Source of the DNA: Polynucleobacter sp. AM-7D1
GTDB taxonomy: Bacteria > Pseudomonadota > Gammaproteobacteria > Burkholderiales > Burkholderiaceae
Assembly: GCF_018688455.1 (NCBI RefSeq)
Contig: NZ_CP061319.1
Span: forward strand, 1,870,976-1,934,975
Length of the DNA: 64,000 bases
Reading direction: 5' to 3'
Both the position numbers and the translations under genes were made by a program. Under the pieces are notes generated by a model. It saw nothing but the letters and a program-made list of their open reading frames with translations. It searched no databases and was not told the origin of the DNA. Positions 9,505 through 21,117 of the stretch are shown here, piece after piece (the first letter of the stretch is position 1; every line of letters begins with the position of its first letter).

Positions 9505-10506
9505 TCACGCTTTGCCAGCCTTTGCGCGTGGATGGGCTTTATCGTATGCCTGCGCTAGGTGCTGGAAATCTAAAGAGGTATAAATCTGCGTGCTGGCAAT
9601 GCTGGCATGCCCCAGCATTTCCTGCACCGCCCGCAAATCTTGGGACGATTGCAATACATGACTTGCGAAGCTATGGCGCATCATGTGCGGATGCACATGG
9701 GTCGGCAGGCCGGCACGCATCGCCAAAGTGCGCAGACGCGCCTGCACAGTCCGAGGGGATAGGCGCGCACCGCTAGCAGAGATAAATAAAGCCATTGATA
9801 CATTTGCCTGCTCCAGTTGGTCACGAACCGCACGCCAGACTTTGAGGGATTGCATTGCAGGTCCACCAATCGGGACTGAGCGGCGCTTGCCACCTTTACC
9901 CAACACCGTGACTTCTGCAGCATCCCAATCCAACCAGCCGGCAGACTCTTGTTGGCGATCTTTGCTTTGCATTACATCAATGCCAAGAAGCTCAGATAAA
10001 CGTAGGCCTGATGAATACAGCAAATCAATGATCGCTGCGTCACGTACAGTCTCGAGATCTTTTTTTTCTTCGGCTTCTTTCACGGCTTGGTTTACTAAAG
10101 AGAGTGCCTGCTCAACTGAGAGCGCCTTAGGCAAAGACTTCAAACGTTTGGGCGCCTTCACATCATCAACAGGATTGGCGACTAGATTGGCGGTTACCTT
10201 TCCTGCCTGCGCATCGCGACGGGCATCTTTCTCAGTCAACCAGTCATACCAGCCGCGCCATGCAGAAAGCGCTCTAGCAATCGTACGGGATGATTTTCCT
10301 TTGGAATGTAAGCGACCCGCCCAGCGACGCACATGCGCATTTGTGACTTTTAATAACTCAATGGAATCATCTGCTGCTAATTCCTGCAGCTCAACCAGAT
10401 CCATGCGATACGCTTTAAGCGTATGAGGTGAGAGCTGCCTTAAAACATGCAGCTCGTGCAAATACTCTTGCACTAAGGGATGAAGATCAGCTGGTGCTTG
10501 GCTCAT
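9505..10506 (-). CDS. xerC: Site-specific tyrosine recombinase XerC
   Basis: Resolves chromosome dimers at dif together with XerD. The 333-residue protein has the N-terminal SAM-like domain and the catalytic set: first Arg in SSGLRLSELLGID, Lys in VLGKGGKRR, HxxR in HPHMMRHSFASH, the second His in LGHASI and the Tyr nucleophile in TQIYTSLD. I use the ATG at 10506, which gives the XerC-like start MSQAPADLHPLVQEYL; a longer frame upstream lies within the DUF484 gene and looks like its shadow. The start overlaps the DUF484 stop by 20 bases, the usual DUF484-xerC pairing in proteobacteria. Confidence 0.93.
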   Translation of the reverse strand: MSQAPADLHPLVQEYLHELHVLRQLSPHTLKAYRMDLVELQELAADDSIELLKVTNAHVRRWAGRLHSKGKSSRTIARALSAWRGWYDWLTEKDARRDAQAGKVTANLVANPVDDVKAPKRLKSLPKALSVEQALSLVNQAVKEAEEKKDLETVRDAAIIDLLYSSGLRLSELLGIDVMQSKDRQQESAGWLDWDAAEVTVLGKGGKRRSVPIGGPAMQSLKVWRAVRDQLEQANVSMALFISASGARLSPRTVQARLRTLAMRAGLPTHVHPHMMRHSFASHVLQSSQDLRAVQEMLGHASIASTQIYTSLDFQHLAQAYDKAHPRAKAGKA

Positions 10507-11161
10507 AAGCCTGGATACGATCCAAAGCTGCAGCAGTGAGTTCGGCAATTTGACGCAAATAAAATGCGCCCATATCTGCCGTAAATCGAGTTTCATCTTT
10601 ACTGGCCAACAAAAGCACTGCTGGCGATTGCGCCACACCAATACTCTTGCCTAATGGCAGGCCAATAGCCACCATACTTTGCCACTCAGGATCAATGCTC
10701 ACTTGAGTTGCCAACAAATCTACGCTCGCTGCAGCCAGCTCTTTAGCAGAGCCACAAAGCGGCGTATCGATCCAAGGACCAAATGCTGTATTGGGTGACA
10801 AGAGTTGTGCAGCTTCCACCTCAAATACCTCTGCCAAACCCGCTGTCACTGCAGACTCTACATCTGCCTTCGTGTTGGCACCCATTAGGCGTAATAACCA
10901 AGCCACTAGCCTCTGTTGAGTTTTGTCGTTGTGACTACCGAAGTGCAACATCTCACTCAGGCGGCGGTTCAGCTCTTGGTTCTGTGTGCGCAACAAAGTC
11001 ATCTGGCGCTCTTGCAATGATATAGCGCGATCTTCATGTGGATGCTTCAAGCGAATTTCATTTAAGAGATTGGCATAGCGCTCAAAAAAACCTGGGGTAG
11101 CGCGTAACCACTCTGCTACCAATTCTTCTTGCTCGGCCTGCTTGGGATCGATTGCGCTCAT
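10487..11161 (-). CDS. DUF484 family protein
   Basis: Protein of 224 residues matching DUF484 (GAF-like) proteins that accompany xerC. Visible features: an N-terminal helix pair with WLRATPGFFERY, a central coiled segment ERQMTLLRTQNQELNRRLSEM, and a C-terminal GAF-like domain containing ASVDLLATQVSIDPEWQSM and VLLLASKDETRF. Function is not known. It sits between gatB (34 bases upstream) and xerC (20-base overlap), so it belongs to the long leftward gatCAB-xerC run. Confidence 0.88.
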   Translation of the reverse strand: MSAIDPKQAEQEELVAEWLRATPGFFERYANLLNEIRLKHPHEDRAISLQERQMTLLRTQNQELNRRLSEMLHFGSHNDKTQQRLVAWLLRLMGANTKADVESAVTAGLAEVFEVEAAQLLSPNTAFGPWIDTPLCGSAKELAAASVDLLATQVSIDPEWQSMVAIGLPLGKSIGVAQSPAVLLLASKDETRFTADMGAFYLRQIAELTAAALDRIQAYEPSTS

Positions 11162-11195
11162 TTATTTCTTTCTTGCATATTTTTTATTTAACTTT

Positions 11196-12668
11196 TTAGC
11201 CCAGCTTTTTACGCAACAGCTCATTCACTTGCCCTGGGTTGGCTTTACCTTGTGAGGCTTTCATAATTTGGCCTACCAAGGCATTAAATGCCTTTTCCTT
11301 ACCAGAGCGGAACTCCTCAACAGACTTCTCATTAGCTGCCAACACTTTATCGATCATGGTTTCCAACTCACCGCTGTCACTAATTTGCTTTAAACCTTTA
11401 GATTCAATCACTTCATCAACAGTGCTAATAGATTTACCAGTGACGGCTTGCTCCCACAGAATCGCAAAGATGTCTTTTGCAATCTTGTTAGAGATAGTGC
11501 CATCTGCCACACGAGTTAATAGCGGTGCTAAATGCTCAGCTTTTAAGGGGGCATCTGCGGTAGCAATACCAGCACGATTCAATGATGAAGCAAACTCACC
11601 CGCAATTAAGTTGGCCGCAGCTTTTGCCAAAGACTTACCAACAATGTCGAGCAGCTCTTCAAATACTTTTGCAGTGTCGCGATCTTGTGTGAGTAATTGC
11701 GTATCGTAGGCACTTAAACCAAACTCGCTTTGCCACTGCTCACGAAGCTGCGCTGGTAGAGCTGGCATCTTGCTGCGCACATCGGCAATCCAGGCATCGT
11801 CAATCACGACTGGCAATAGATCGGGATCCGGGAAGTAGCGGTAGTCATTCGCATCCTCTTTGCTTCGCATACTGCGAGTTTCTTGACGATCGGGATCGTA
11901 CAAGCGGGTTTCTTGCACGACTGTGCCACCATCTTCAATTAATTCGATTTGGCGACGCACTTCATATTGAATCGCCTCCTCTAAAAAGCGGAACGAGTTC
12001 AGATTCTTAATTTCGCAACGGGTACCAAATTCTTTTTGGCCTACTGGTCGAACGGATACGTTGGCATCACAACGGAAAGAGCCTTCTTGCATATTGCCAT
12101 CACACACCCCAAGCCAAACAACTAGCGTGTGAAGTGCTTTTGCATAAGCCACTGCTTCAGCAGCACTGCGCATCACCGGCTCAGTCACAATTTCTAATAA
12201 TGGGGTGCCGGCACGATTCAGGTCGATACCGCTAGAGGCTTCGCCATGTGGGCCTAAGAAGCCCTCTTCGTGAACCGACTTACCAGCATCTTCTTCCATG
12301 TGGGCGCGCGTGAGCTCAACTACCTTGACTTGATCGCCAACCAATATCTCCAGATGACCACCTACAACTACAGGGAGATCCATCTGACTAATCTGGTATC
12401 CCTTTGGCAAGTCAGGGTAGAAATAATTCTTGCGCGCAAAAATACTTGCTGGCGAGATCTTGGCATTAACTGCCAAACCAAAGCGAATGGCATGCTCAAC
12501 CGCCTGACGATTCAATACTGGCAAAACACCAGGTAAAGCCAAGTCAACTGCACAAGCCTGGGTATTGGGTCCTGCACCAAAGCGTGTACTTGCGCCACTG
12601 AAGATTTTCGATTGCGTTTGAAGCTGTGCGTGAGTCTCTAGACCTATAACGATTTCCCATTGCATCAT
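11196..12668 (-). CDS. gatB: Aspartyl/glutamyl-tRNA amidotransferase subunit B GatB
   Basis: Kinase-like subunit of the GatCAB complex, which converts misacylated Asp-tRNA-Asn and/or Glu-tRNA-Gln to the amide. The protein (490 residues) opens with [20 protein letters not shown], has [13 protein letters not shown] and the metal-site region with [16 protein letters not shown], and ends in the tail YqeY-like helical domain. Its ATG overlaps the gatA stop by 4 bases. Length and motifs are complete. Confidence 0.96.
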   Translation of the reverse strand: MMQWEIVIGLETHAQLQTQSKIFSGASTRFGAGPNTQACAVDLALPGVLPVLNRQAVEHAIRFGLAVNAKISPASIFARKNYFYPDLPKGYQISQMDLPVVVGGHLEILVGDQVKVVELTRAHMEEDAGKSVHEEGFLGPHGEASSGIDLNRAGTPLLEIVTEPVMRSAAEAVAYAKALHTLVVWLGVCDGNMQEGSFRCDANVSVRPVGQKEFGTRCEIKNLNSFRFLEEAIQYEVRRQIELIEDGGTVVQETRLYDPDRQETRSMRSKEDANDYRYFPDPDLLPVVIDDAWIADVRSKMPALPAQLREQWQSEFGLSAYDTQLLTQDRDTAKVFEELLDIVGKSLAKAAANLIAGEFASSLNRAGIATADAPLKAEHLAPLLTRVADGTISNKIAKDIFAILWEQAVTGKSISTVDEVIESKGLKQISDSGELETMIDKVLAANEKSVEEFRSGKEKAFNALVGQIMKASQGKANPGQVNELLRKKLG

Positions 12669-14178
12669 GCCACCTCGCTTGCTTGACGCAAATGCCAGTC
12701 AGTACTTTGCTGATATTGATGAGCCACCTGTAGTAAGCGCGCCTCAGAAAAATAATTGCCAATGATCTGCATCCCAATAGGTAACTTGCTTGAATTAAAT
12801 CCACAAGGAACACTCATTGCCGGCAGTCCTGCTAAGTTCGTTGAGAGTGTGTAAATGTCTTCTAAATACATCTGCACTGGGTCATTTGATTTTTCACCTA
12901 AGCGCCATGCAACATCTGGTGCAACTGGCCCCAAGATCACATCGCACTTCTCAAATGCTGCCTGAAAATCCGCGGCAATAATGCGACGAATTTTTTGTGC
13001 CTGTAAATAATAGGCATCGTAATAACCATGACAGAGCACATAAGTACCAACTAAGATACGCCGCTTCACTTCTGCTCCAAATCCTTCGGTGCGTGATTTC
13101 TTATACATGTCAGATAAATCACGATATTCATTTGCGCGGTGTCCGTAACGCACACCATCAAAGCGACTCAAATTACTTGAGGCTTCAGCTGGGGCTAAAA
13201 CGTAATACACCGGGATGGATAACTTAGTCTTAGGGAGACTTACTTCAAGCAATTCTGCACCCAAATCTTGTAATACTTTTGCAGCTGCATTGACAGCATT
13301 AGCCACTTCCGGTGCAAGGCCTTCTGCAAAGAATTCTTTTGGCAAGCCAATCCGCAAACCTTCTAAAGGTTTCATAGGGCTTGCATTGCCCTCTTTCCAA
13401 TTTTGTGTGAGGTAGCGGCTGTAATCCTCTCCAGAATCGGCAAGCGAAGTGGAGTCACGCGGATCATGGGAAGACATTGCTGTGAGCAATAAAGCGCAGT
13501 CTTCAGCCGTTTTACCCATCGGGCCTGCTTGATCTAATGAAGAGGCGTAGGCAATCATCCCGTAACGAGATACGCGCCCGTAACTTGGCTTAATTCCGGT
13601 TAATCCACAAAAAGCAGCGGGCTGCCTTATCGATCCACCCGTATCCGTGCCTGTTGCAATCGGGGCTAATCCTGCGGCCACTGCCGCTGCAGAACCTCCA
13701 GAAGATCCGCCAGCAACATATTCTGAATTCCACGGGTTTAAGACTGGGCCATAGGCAGAATTCTCATTAGAGGAGCCCATTGCAAACTCGTCCATATTGG
13801 TTTTGCCAAGGCAAACCATGCCAGCACCATTTGGATTCAACTCATCCGGAATTCCAAGATTCGAAACTACCGTTGCATCAAATGGGCTGAGGTAGCCTTC
13901 GAGCATTTTGGATGCCGCAGTGGACTTCCAGCCGCGCGTCACAAAGACATCTTTATGCGCAACTGGGATACCCGTTAATTTTCCGGCTTTACCTGAGGCA
14001 ATGATTTTATCTGCTTTAGATGCTTGCTCTAAACTTAAGTGAGTGCTTACATCAAGGTATGCATTGAAGCGCTTTCCAGCCTCAATACGATCTAAAAAAT
14101 ACTTTGTCAGCTCGGTACTAGAGACCTCTTTTGCTGCCAATGCTTTGGCCATTAAAGCTATGGGGGTTTGGTGCCAAC

Positions 14179-14182
<4 letters not shown>
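12665..14182 (-). CDS. gatA: Aspartyl/glutamyl-tRNA amidotransferase subunit A GatA
   Basis: Amidase-signature subunit that releases ammonia from glutamine for transamidation. The Ser-cis-Ser-Lys triad is visible: Lys in VAHKDVF (about residue 74), the glycine/serine loop [14 protein letters not shown] and the nucleophile in [12 protein letters not shown]. The 505-residue length is normal. gatC stop and gatA start overlap by 4 bases, and gatB follows with another 4-base overlap, so subunit synthesis is coupled. Confidence 0.96.
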
Positions 14183-15578
<1,396 letters not shown>

Positions 15579-15602
15579 TTGACCTAAGCGTCGATTAGGG
15601 AA

Positions 15603-16532
15603 TTGCAACATAGCGCTCCTCCTCTTTTCAGACAAGGCGTTCCGGCTTTAGTCAAACTGATTGTCTGTCTATCGATCAGCATCGCATTGATGTTGATCGA
15701 TTTTCGCTATAAGGCGCTCGATCCAATTCGCAACAATGTCAATTGGCTATTGCGCCCACTAGAGTATGTGATGATGATGCCGCGCAATGCATATGAAGCG
15801 ACATCAGAATATTTCACCAGTCGTGGAACACTCGATAAAGAAAACCAAGAAATGAAAGTCCGCCAAGCTGAACTTTCTCTGCTTGCGAATCAATCTGAAT
15901 TTCTTTTAATTGAAAATCAAAATTTGCGTCAGCTCATCGACTTACAAAATCAAGTTCCCTATAAAACATTGTCGGTGGAAATTTTATTTAATCCCCCCAA
16001 TCCAATTTCTCAACGGATTGTGATTAATCGGGGAAGTGCCGACGGACTAAAGCAAGGTAGTCCAATAGCCAATGATTCAGGCATCTTGGGTCAAGTAGTG
16101 CGTCTCTACAATAATTCTGCCGAGGTTTCTTTATTAGAGGATCGTGACTTTGCAGTGCCTGTTCAGGTAGCTCGCAATGGCTTGAGAGCAGCGGTATTTG
16201 GAGCTGGGCGCGGCAACCCTCTAGAGCTTCGCTATTTACCCGTGGCCAGTGATTTAGAAGTAGGTGACGTACTGATTACCTCTGGTATCGACGGCGTTTA
16301 TCCGCCAGGTTTTGCCGTTGCAGTCATTAGTCGCATAGAGCGTAATGCGGATAAAAACTCATCGAATGTATTTTGTGTGCCAATTGCCCCCGTCAATCGC
16401 TATCGCCAGGCTTTAGCCCTTCTTTATGATCCTCAGTGGGATGCCAATGCCTCTACTGGCAGCAATAAATTAGGCGCACCGATAGTTAATGCTCCAGGTC
16501 GCCGTCAAACTCGTGCGCGAGGCATGCAATGA
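15603..16532 (+). CDS. mreC: Rod shape-determining protein MreC
   Basis: Membrane-anchored periplasmic protein of 309 residues. A single N-terminal membrane segment (about residues 13-32), a coiled coil (about 75-110, with KENQEMKVRQAELSLL) and the beta-barrel MreC domain with VINRGSADGLKQGSPI and DVLITSGIDGVYPPG are visible. It links MreB to PBP2. The start is the TTG at 15603, 24 bases after mreB; there is no ATG before the membrane segment. The stop overlaps mreD by 4 bases. Confidence 0.93.
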   Translation: MQHSAPPLFRQGVPALVKLIVCLSISIALMLIDFRYKALDPIRNNVNWLLRPLEYVMMMPRNAYEATSEYFTSRGTLDKENQEMKVRQAELSLLANQSEFLLIENQNLRQLIDLQNQVPYKTLSVEILFNPPNPISQRIVINRGSADGLKQGSPIANDSGILGQVVRLYNNSAEVSLLEDRDFAVPVQVARNGLRAAVFGAGRGNPLELRYLPVASDLEVGDVLITSGIDGVYPPGFAVAVISRIERNADKNSSNVFCVPIAPVNRYRQALALLYDPQWDANASTGSNKLGAPIVNAPGRRQTRARGMQ

Positions 16533-17053
16533 TTGATTTTCAAAGCGGCTATATTCTGCGACCGGTTAACCCAGTCTTTATTTATTTCAGCCTGCTGTGT
16601 GCGTTGCTGCTTAACCTGCTGCCAATTGGGAATTACAGCTGGGTTCCTGACTGGCTCATTATTTGCATCGTATTTTGGAATATTCACCAACATCGCTATA
16701 TTGGGGTAGGCGCTGCATTCTTTCTTGGACTCTTGATGGATGTGCATAACTCGGATCTCCTGGGCTTGCATGCTTTTAGCTACTCATTGGTCGCCTACCT
16801 TGCGATCTCTTGGCATAGACGAATCATTGTTTTGAATGTTCTCACTCAGGCGATGCATTTACTGCCCATCTTCTTGCTAGTGTCACTATTCCCCGTAATC
16901 ACTCATTGGTTATTGAGTGGCGAAATTTATTGGTGGGCATTAACTGGTGCTATCCAAGCAATGATTGAGACATTGTTATGGCCAGTAGCAACACAAATTT
17001 TGCTTTCGCCTCAACGTCGCCCCATTGACGTTGACCACAATCGTCCGCTTTAA
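16529..17053 (+). CDS. mreD: Rod shape-determining protein MreD
   Basis: Integral membrane protein of 174 residues with about five hydrophobic segments; the segment FFLGLLMDVHNSDLLGLHAF matches the MreD family pattern (LGLLxDxxxxxxLGxxAL). Works with MreC and the elongation transpeptidase/glycosyltransferase pair. It overlaps mreC by 4 bases and precedes mrdA by 8 bases. Confidence 0.92.
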   Translation: MIDFQSGYILRPVNPVFIYFSLLCALLLNLLPIGNYSWVPDWLIICIVFWNIHQHRYIGVGAAFFLGLLMDVHNSDLLGLHAFSYSLVAYLAISWHRRIIVLNVLTQAMHLLPIFLLVSLFPVITHWLLSGEIYWWALTGAIQAMIETLLWPVATQILLSPQRRPIDVDHNRPL

Positions 17054-17061
17054 AGCGCTGC

Positions 17062-18969
17062 ATGGTTTCATTTAAAAAACCAAACCTCGATTCATTTCAA
17101 GAGCGCATTCATATTGCGACCTTGTTTGTTACCTTTTGCTTCCTCCTGCTCATCACTCGATTGGTATGGCTACAACTGGTAAGTCATGGCAAATATGCTC
17201 TGCTAGCAGAAAGCAATCGCATCGCCCTTGTCCCTGCCCCCGCCAATCGTGGTCTATTGATCGATCGAAATGGAATTGTTATTGGCAGAAACTATTCAGC
17301 ATTGACTTTAGATGTGAATGCTGAAGAGCTAAAAGGCAATGTTGATGAGCTCATTGATGAGCTCTCCCAAATCGTATTGATTTCTCCAAGAGATCGTCGG
17401 AATTTCAAGCGCTCACTTGAAGATTCTAGAAAAATGGGCACCTTTCCCCTCAGATCTATGCTTACTGAATCTGAAACAGCGCGATTTATGGCTAACCGCT
17501 ATCGCTTTCCGGGTGTTGAAATACGTGCACGCAGCTTTCGCGAGTACCCCTACAACGAACTAGCCTCGCACCTGATTGGCTATATCGGACGTGCTTCCAA
17601 GCGCGATATCGAGCGCATGCAAGTTGAAATCGATAATTCAAAAGCAGGCGATCCCGATGCGCTACAAACATCATTTCTGCCGGGCATTCAATATGTCGGG
17701 AAAATTGGTATAGAGCAAAGCTACGAAACAGTATTACGTGGCACGCCAGGGTACGATGAGGTTGAAATTACTGCAGGCGGCAAACCAGTACGAACCCTCG
17801 CAAGCTCACCATCGGTACCTGGAAAAAACGTAGTACTGTCAGTTGATATCAAACTGCAATATTTAGTTGAACAGCTCTATGGAAATTTTCGTGGTGCATT
17901 TGTGGCTATTGAGCCCGAGACTGGCGATATATTGGCCTTTGTATCGAAGCCCAACTTTAATCCCAATGATTTTGTAGAGGGCATTGATTCAGTGACATGG
18001 AAGGAGCTGAATGACTCCCCACAAAAGCCACTCTACAACCGCCCACTCAAAGGGATCTACCCACCGGGATCAACATATAAACCATTTATGGCCCTTGCCG
18101 CATTGGAAACCAAAAAACGTACTCCGGCGCAAACGATCTCCGACCCAGGCTATTTTGAATTTGGTAACCATACTTTTCGAGATGATAAAAAAGGAGGTCA
18201 CGGTATCGTAGACATGCAAAAGTCCATTGTTGAATCTTGCGACACCTACTACTACCTCTTGGCGCGCGATATGGGCGTCAACATGATGCATGACTTTATG
18301 AAGCCTTTTGGATTTGGTCAAATCACTGGTATCGATCTACAAGGCGAGTCTAAAGGCGTATTGCCATCGACTGAATGGAAGAAAAATACCTTCAAAAAAC
18401 CAGAGCAGCAAAAATGGTACGAAGGGGAAACGATTTCTTTGGGCATTGGTCAGGGTTATAACGCATTTACGATTTTGCAGTTGGCACATGCAATGTCAAA
18501 TCTCGCCAATAACGGTATTGTGATGAAGCCACACTTAGTTAAGGCAATTGAAGATCCCTTCACTAGACATCGCACCCTCACAACCCCCAAAGAAAGTTAT
18601 CGCATTGATCTTGTTCCTGAGAATATTGAGATTATCAAGAAGGCTATGGTTGAGGTGAATAATTCTGGCACTTCCGCCTCCGTTTTTAAAGGCACAAGCT
18701 ATCAAGCTGGTGGCAAGACTGGAACGGCGCAAGTATTTAGCTTGAACTCAAAAGAGTATCACCATGGCTCTACGGCAGAATTCTTACGAGACCATGCTTT
18801 GTATGTTGCCTTTGCTCCCGCCGAAAAACCAACCATTGCCATTGCCATGGTTGTTGAGAATGCTGGTTTTGGAGCCCAGCATGCCGCTCCAATTGCACGT
18901 AAAGCGCTTGATTTTTATCTTGAAGGTAAATGGCCAAAGGAGATTCCTGAATGGAAAAGAGCGCCATAG
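17062..18969 (+). CDS. mrdA: Peptidoglycan transpeptidase PBP2 (MrdA)
   Basis: Class B penicillin-binding protein for cell elongation, 635 residues. One N-terminal membrane segment (about 20-40), a dimerisation/pedestal domain, and a transpeptidase domain with SxxK in YPPGSTYKPF (about residue 337), SCDTYYY in the SxN position and KTGTAQ near residue 553. Located between mreD and rodA, its partner glycosyltransferase; the 3' end overlaps rodA by 19 bases. Confidence 0.96.
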   Translation: MVSFKKPNLDSFQERIHIATLFVTFCFLLLITRLVWLQLVSHGKYALLAESNRIALVPAPANRGLLIDRNGIVIGRNYSALTLDVNAEELKGNVDELIDELSQIVLISPRDRRNFKRSLEDSRKMGTFPLRSMLTESETARFMANRYRFPGVEIRARSFREYPYNELASHLIGYIGRASKRDIERMQVEIDNSKAGDPDALQTSFLPGIQYVGKIGIEQSYETVLRGTPGYDEVEITAGGKPVRTLASSPSVPGKNVVLSVDIKLQYLVEQLYGNFRGAFVAIEPETGDILAFVSKPNFNPNDFVEGIDSVTWKELNDSPQKPLYNRPLKGIYPPGSTYKPFMALAALETKKRTPAQTISDPGYFEFGNHTFRDDKKGGHGIVDMQKSIVESCDTYYYLLARDMGVNMMHDFMKPFGFGQITGIDLQGESKGVLPSTEWKKNTFKKPEQQKWYEGETISLGIGQGYNAFTILQLAHAMSNLANNGIVMKPHLVKAIEDPFTRHRTLTTPKESYRIDLVPENIEIIKKAMVEVNNSGTSASVFKGTSYQAGGKTGTAQVFSLNSKEYHHGSTAEFLRDHALYVAFAPAEKPTIAIAMVVENAGFGAQHAAPIARKALDFYLEGKWPKEIPEWKRAP

Positions 18970-20102
18970 AAAAAATAAAAAATATTTTTCTGAGTATTTT
19001 TAGCGGCCTTGATCGCCAGCTAGGCCTTATTTTACTTGGCTTAGCAGGAATTGGATTTATTATATTTTTATCCGCAAGTCAAAATACGCCCGTTCGTTTT
19101 GAAGATGAACTGCGCAATCTAGCACTTTCATTTGTTGTGATGTGGATAGTTTCCCGCATCCCGCCAAAATGGTTGGAGATGGCCGCAGTTTGGATTTATG
19201 GGATCGGGGTTGCATTGCTGATAGCCGTTGCCGTATTTGGATTAATCAAAAAAGGTGCAAGACGTTGGCTCAATATTGGCTTTGTCATTCAACCTTCTGA
19301 GTTAATGAAGATTGCTATGCCCCTGATGTTGGCTTGGTATTTTCAAAAGCGAGAGGGAATTCAAAAATCTTGGGACTATGGGGTGGCTGCGATCATTCTT
19401 GGCATCCCCGTATTTCTTATTGCTCGTCAGCCTGACTTGGGAACTTCATTATTGGTTTTTGCCGCAGGCATGTATGTGATTATTCTTGCGGGATTACCTT
19501 GGAAGTGGATCTTGCCATTTATCGGAATTGGTGCACTCGGAATTCTTCTCATCATTATTTTTGGTAGCACTATTTGTGCCCAAGATGTTGTTTGGCCATT
19601 TGTCCACACATACCAAAAGCATCGCGTATGCACCCTGCTTGACCCTAGCAGCGACCCTCTTGGAAAAGGTTTTCATACGATTCAAGCCATGATTGCAATT
19701 GGTTCTGGTGGATTTTTTGGCAAGGGTTGGTTTCAGGGCACGCAAGCCCATCTGGAATTTATTCCAGAAAAACATACCGATTTTGTCTTTGCTGTTTTTT
19801 CTGAAGAGTTCGGCTTACTTGGCAACTTAGTCTTGTTAGGACTTTTCTTTGCCTTAATTAAGCGTGGTCTAGCTATTTCTGCGAGTGGACCAAATTTGTT
19901 TACACGTCTGCTAGGCGCATCAGTAACGCTAATCTTTTTTACCTACGCGTTTGTGAATATTGGCATGGTAAGCGGTCTATTGCCGGTCGTAGGAGTTCCA
20001 TTGCCCTTTATTAGTTATGGAGGTACCGCACTGGTGACGCTAGGTTTTGGCGCCGGTATTTTGATGAGCATTCATCGTCATCGGAGATTAGTACAAAGCT
20101 AG
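18951..20102 (+). CDS. rodA: Peptidoglycan glycosyltransferase RodA (MrdB)
   Basis: SEDS-family polymerase of 383 residues with about ten membrane segments. Visible SEDS motifs: GARRWLNIGFVIQPSELMK, FLIARQPDLGTSLLVF with the catalytic Asp region, ILEFIPEKHTDF-like sequence at HLEFIPEKHTDFVFAV and PFISYGGTALVTLG near the C-terminus. It polymerises lipid II with PBP2. Its ATG lies inside the last 19 bases of mrdA. A strong bidirectional terminator follows 45 bases after the stop. Confidence 0.96.
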   Translation: MEKSAIEKIKNIFLSIFSGLDRQLGLILLGLAGIGFIIFLSASQNTPVRFEDELRNLALSFVVMWIVSRIPPKWLEMAAVWIYGIGVALLIAVAVFGLIKKGARRWLNIGFVIQPSELMKIAMPLMLAWYFQKREGIQKSWDYGVAAIILGIPVFLIARQPDLGTSLLVFAAGMYVIILAGLPWKWILPFIGIGALGILLIIIFGSTICAQDVVWPFVHTYQKHRVCTLLDPSSDPLGKGFHTIQAMIAIGSGGFFGKGWFQGTQAHLEFIPEKHTDFVFAVFSEEFGLLGNLVLLGLFFALIKRGLAISASGPNLFTRLLGASVTLIFFTYAFVNIGMVSGLLPVVGVPLPFISYGGTALVTLGFGAGILMSIHRHRRLVQS

Positions 20103-20147
20103 TAATTCAGGCTAGTGGCGCAGGACAATTGCCCACACTTCAGAAAC

Positions 20148-20174
20148 AAAAAAACCCGGCAAGCCGGGCTTTTT
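20148..20174. terminator. Bidirectional intrinsic terminator between rodA and HU
   Basis: Six-base GC stem CCCGGC/GCCGGG with a two-base spacer, plus one more pair on each side, flanked by an A-run on the left and a T-run on the right, so it can end transcripts from both convergent genes. Confidence 0.9.
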
Positions 20175-20191
20175 CATCAACAAAGTAAGAA

Positions 20192-20476
20192 TTACTTCTT
20201 GCGCTTGTTAACTGAATCTTTAAATGCTTTACCAGCAGAAAACTTAACAGTTTTAGCAGCAGCAATTTTGAGTGGCTCGCCAGTTTTTGGGTTACGGCCC
20301 ATACGTGCAGCGCGCTTACCAGAAGCAAAAGTACCGAAACCGATCAGTTGTACTGAGTCGCCTTTAGTAACAGCTTTAATGATTTGCTCAATAGCAGAAT
20401 TCAATGCAAATTCAGCTTTGGCTTTTGAGATCTCAGCGTCGTCAGCAATCGCTGCGATTAGTTCTGCTTTGTTCAA
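20192..20476 (-). CDS. hupB: HU-family DNA-binding protein
   Basis: Histone-like HU protein, 94 residues, which bends DNA non-specifically as a dimer. The sequence shows [12 protein letters not shown] at the start, the GFGTF turn in [12 protein letters not shown], the arm motif [14 protein letters not shown] with the intercalating Pro, and the end [12 protein letters not shown]. The start codon is TTG at 20476, supported by a strong AAGGAG six bases upstream. The first Lys-Ala-Glu residues fit only this start. The hupB symbol is by similarity; hupA/hupB cannot be told apart here. Confidence 0.92.
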   Translation of the reverse strand: MNKAELIAAIADDAEISKAKAEFALNSAIEQIIKAVTKGDSVQLIGFGTFASGKRAARMGRNPKTGEPLKIAAAKTVKFSAGKAFKDSVNKRKK

Positions 20477-20588
20477 GTGAAGCTCCTTATAGATATTGAT
20501 GTCAGCGCACCTTGCGCTTACATGATTTTAACCACAAAAAATTACAAAAATAAAGCTGCGTCACAGCAAATTTTTTATTAACTACTTT

Positions 20589-20954
20589 TTACTCCTCCAA
20601 AACAGTGACATCTGACACAAAATACTCAGTATCGCCAAAGCAAGTTGTTGGCAATCCAATGTGCTGATCGTATTTAAGTGCGACTTTTTTGCCTAAATTG
20701 GCATTAATTTTTTGCGCTACGGCTTCTTGGCGTACCGTAAAGAGAAATTTTTCTGACATAGTTCCCGGCATAGAAACCATCGCCATTTCACCCTCCCAAG
20801 TTTTGCAAATATAGCCCCGATTGGAAAATTTCTGAACATAACCAGCGCGCTCACCACTGCCATAGCTCCAATTCAGCATAATCCAAGTATAAGCCGCTAA
20901 ACCAGCCAAGCCAATTAATACAAGGCTTAAAAGCCATTTTACGAATCCATTCAT
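20589..20954 (-). CDS. Small membrane-anchored protein of unknown function
   Basis: 121 residues with one N-terminal hydrophobic segment (about 5-28) followed by a soluble part that starts NWSYGSGERAGYVQKFSNRG and contains a GYICKTWEGEM motif with two cysteines in the whole soluble part (CKTWEGEM and TTCFGD). The pattern of YVQKFSxRGxxCKTWEGE recurs in unannotated proteobacterial proteins as far as I can recall, but I do not assign a function. It is alone between HU and the LpxO-like gene. Confidence 0.75.
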   Translation of the reverse strand: MNGFVKWLLSLVLIGLAGLAAYTWIMLNWSYGSGERAGYVQKFSNRGYICKTWEGEMAMVSMPGTMSEKFLFTVRQEAVAQKINANLGKKVALKYDQHIGLPTTCFGDTEYFVSDVTVLEE

Positions 20955-21117
20955 ACGGTTTTCCTTAATAAATCATCTTTGCAGCGCCAATTAGGTGCAT
21001 TTCTTATGGCCTCTTTTGGCTATAGCTAACATTTGAGCATATTAGTTACAAAAATATGGGTCGAACGGCGCTCCATCCAAATTAAAATAGTAGTGTTAAC
21101 GCTAATTGGTAAACCTC

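Noticed and set aside
10507..10641. N-terminal extension of XerC to 10641
   Set aside because: The extra 45 residues are an out-of-frame reading of the DUF484 gene; the ATG at 10506 gives a standard XerC start.
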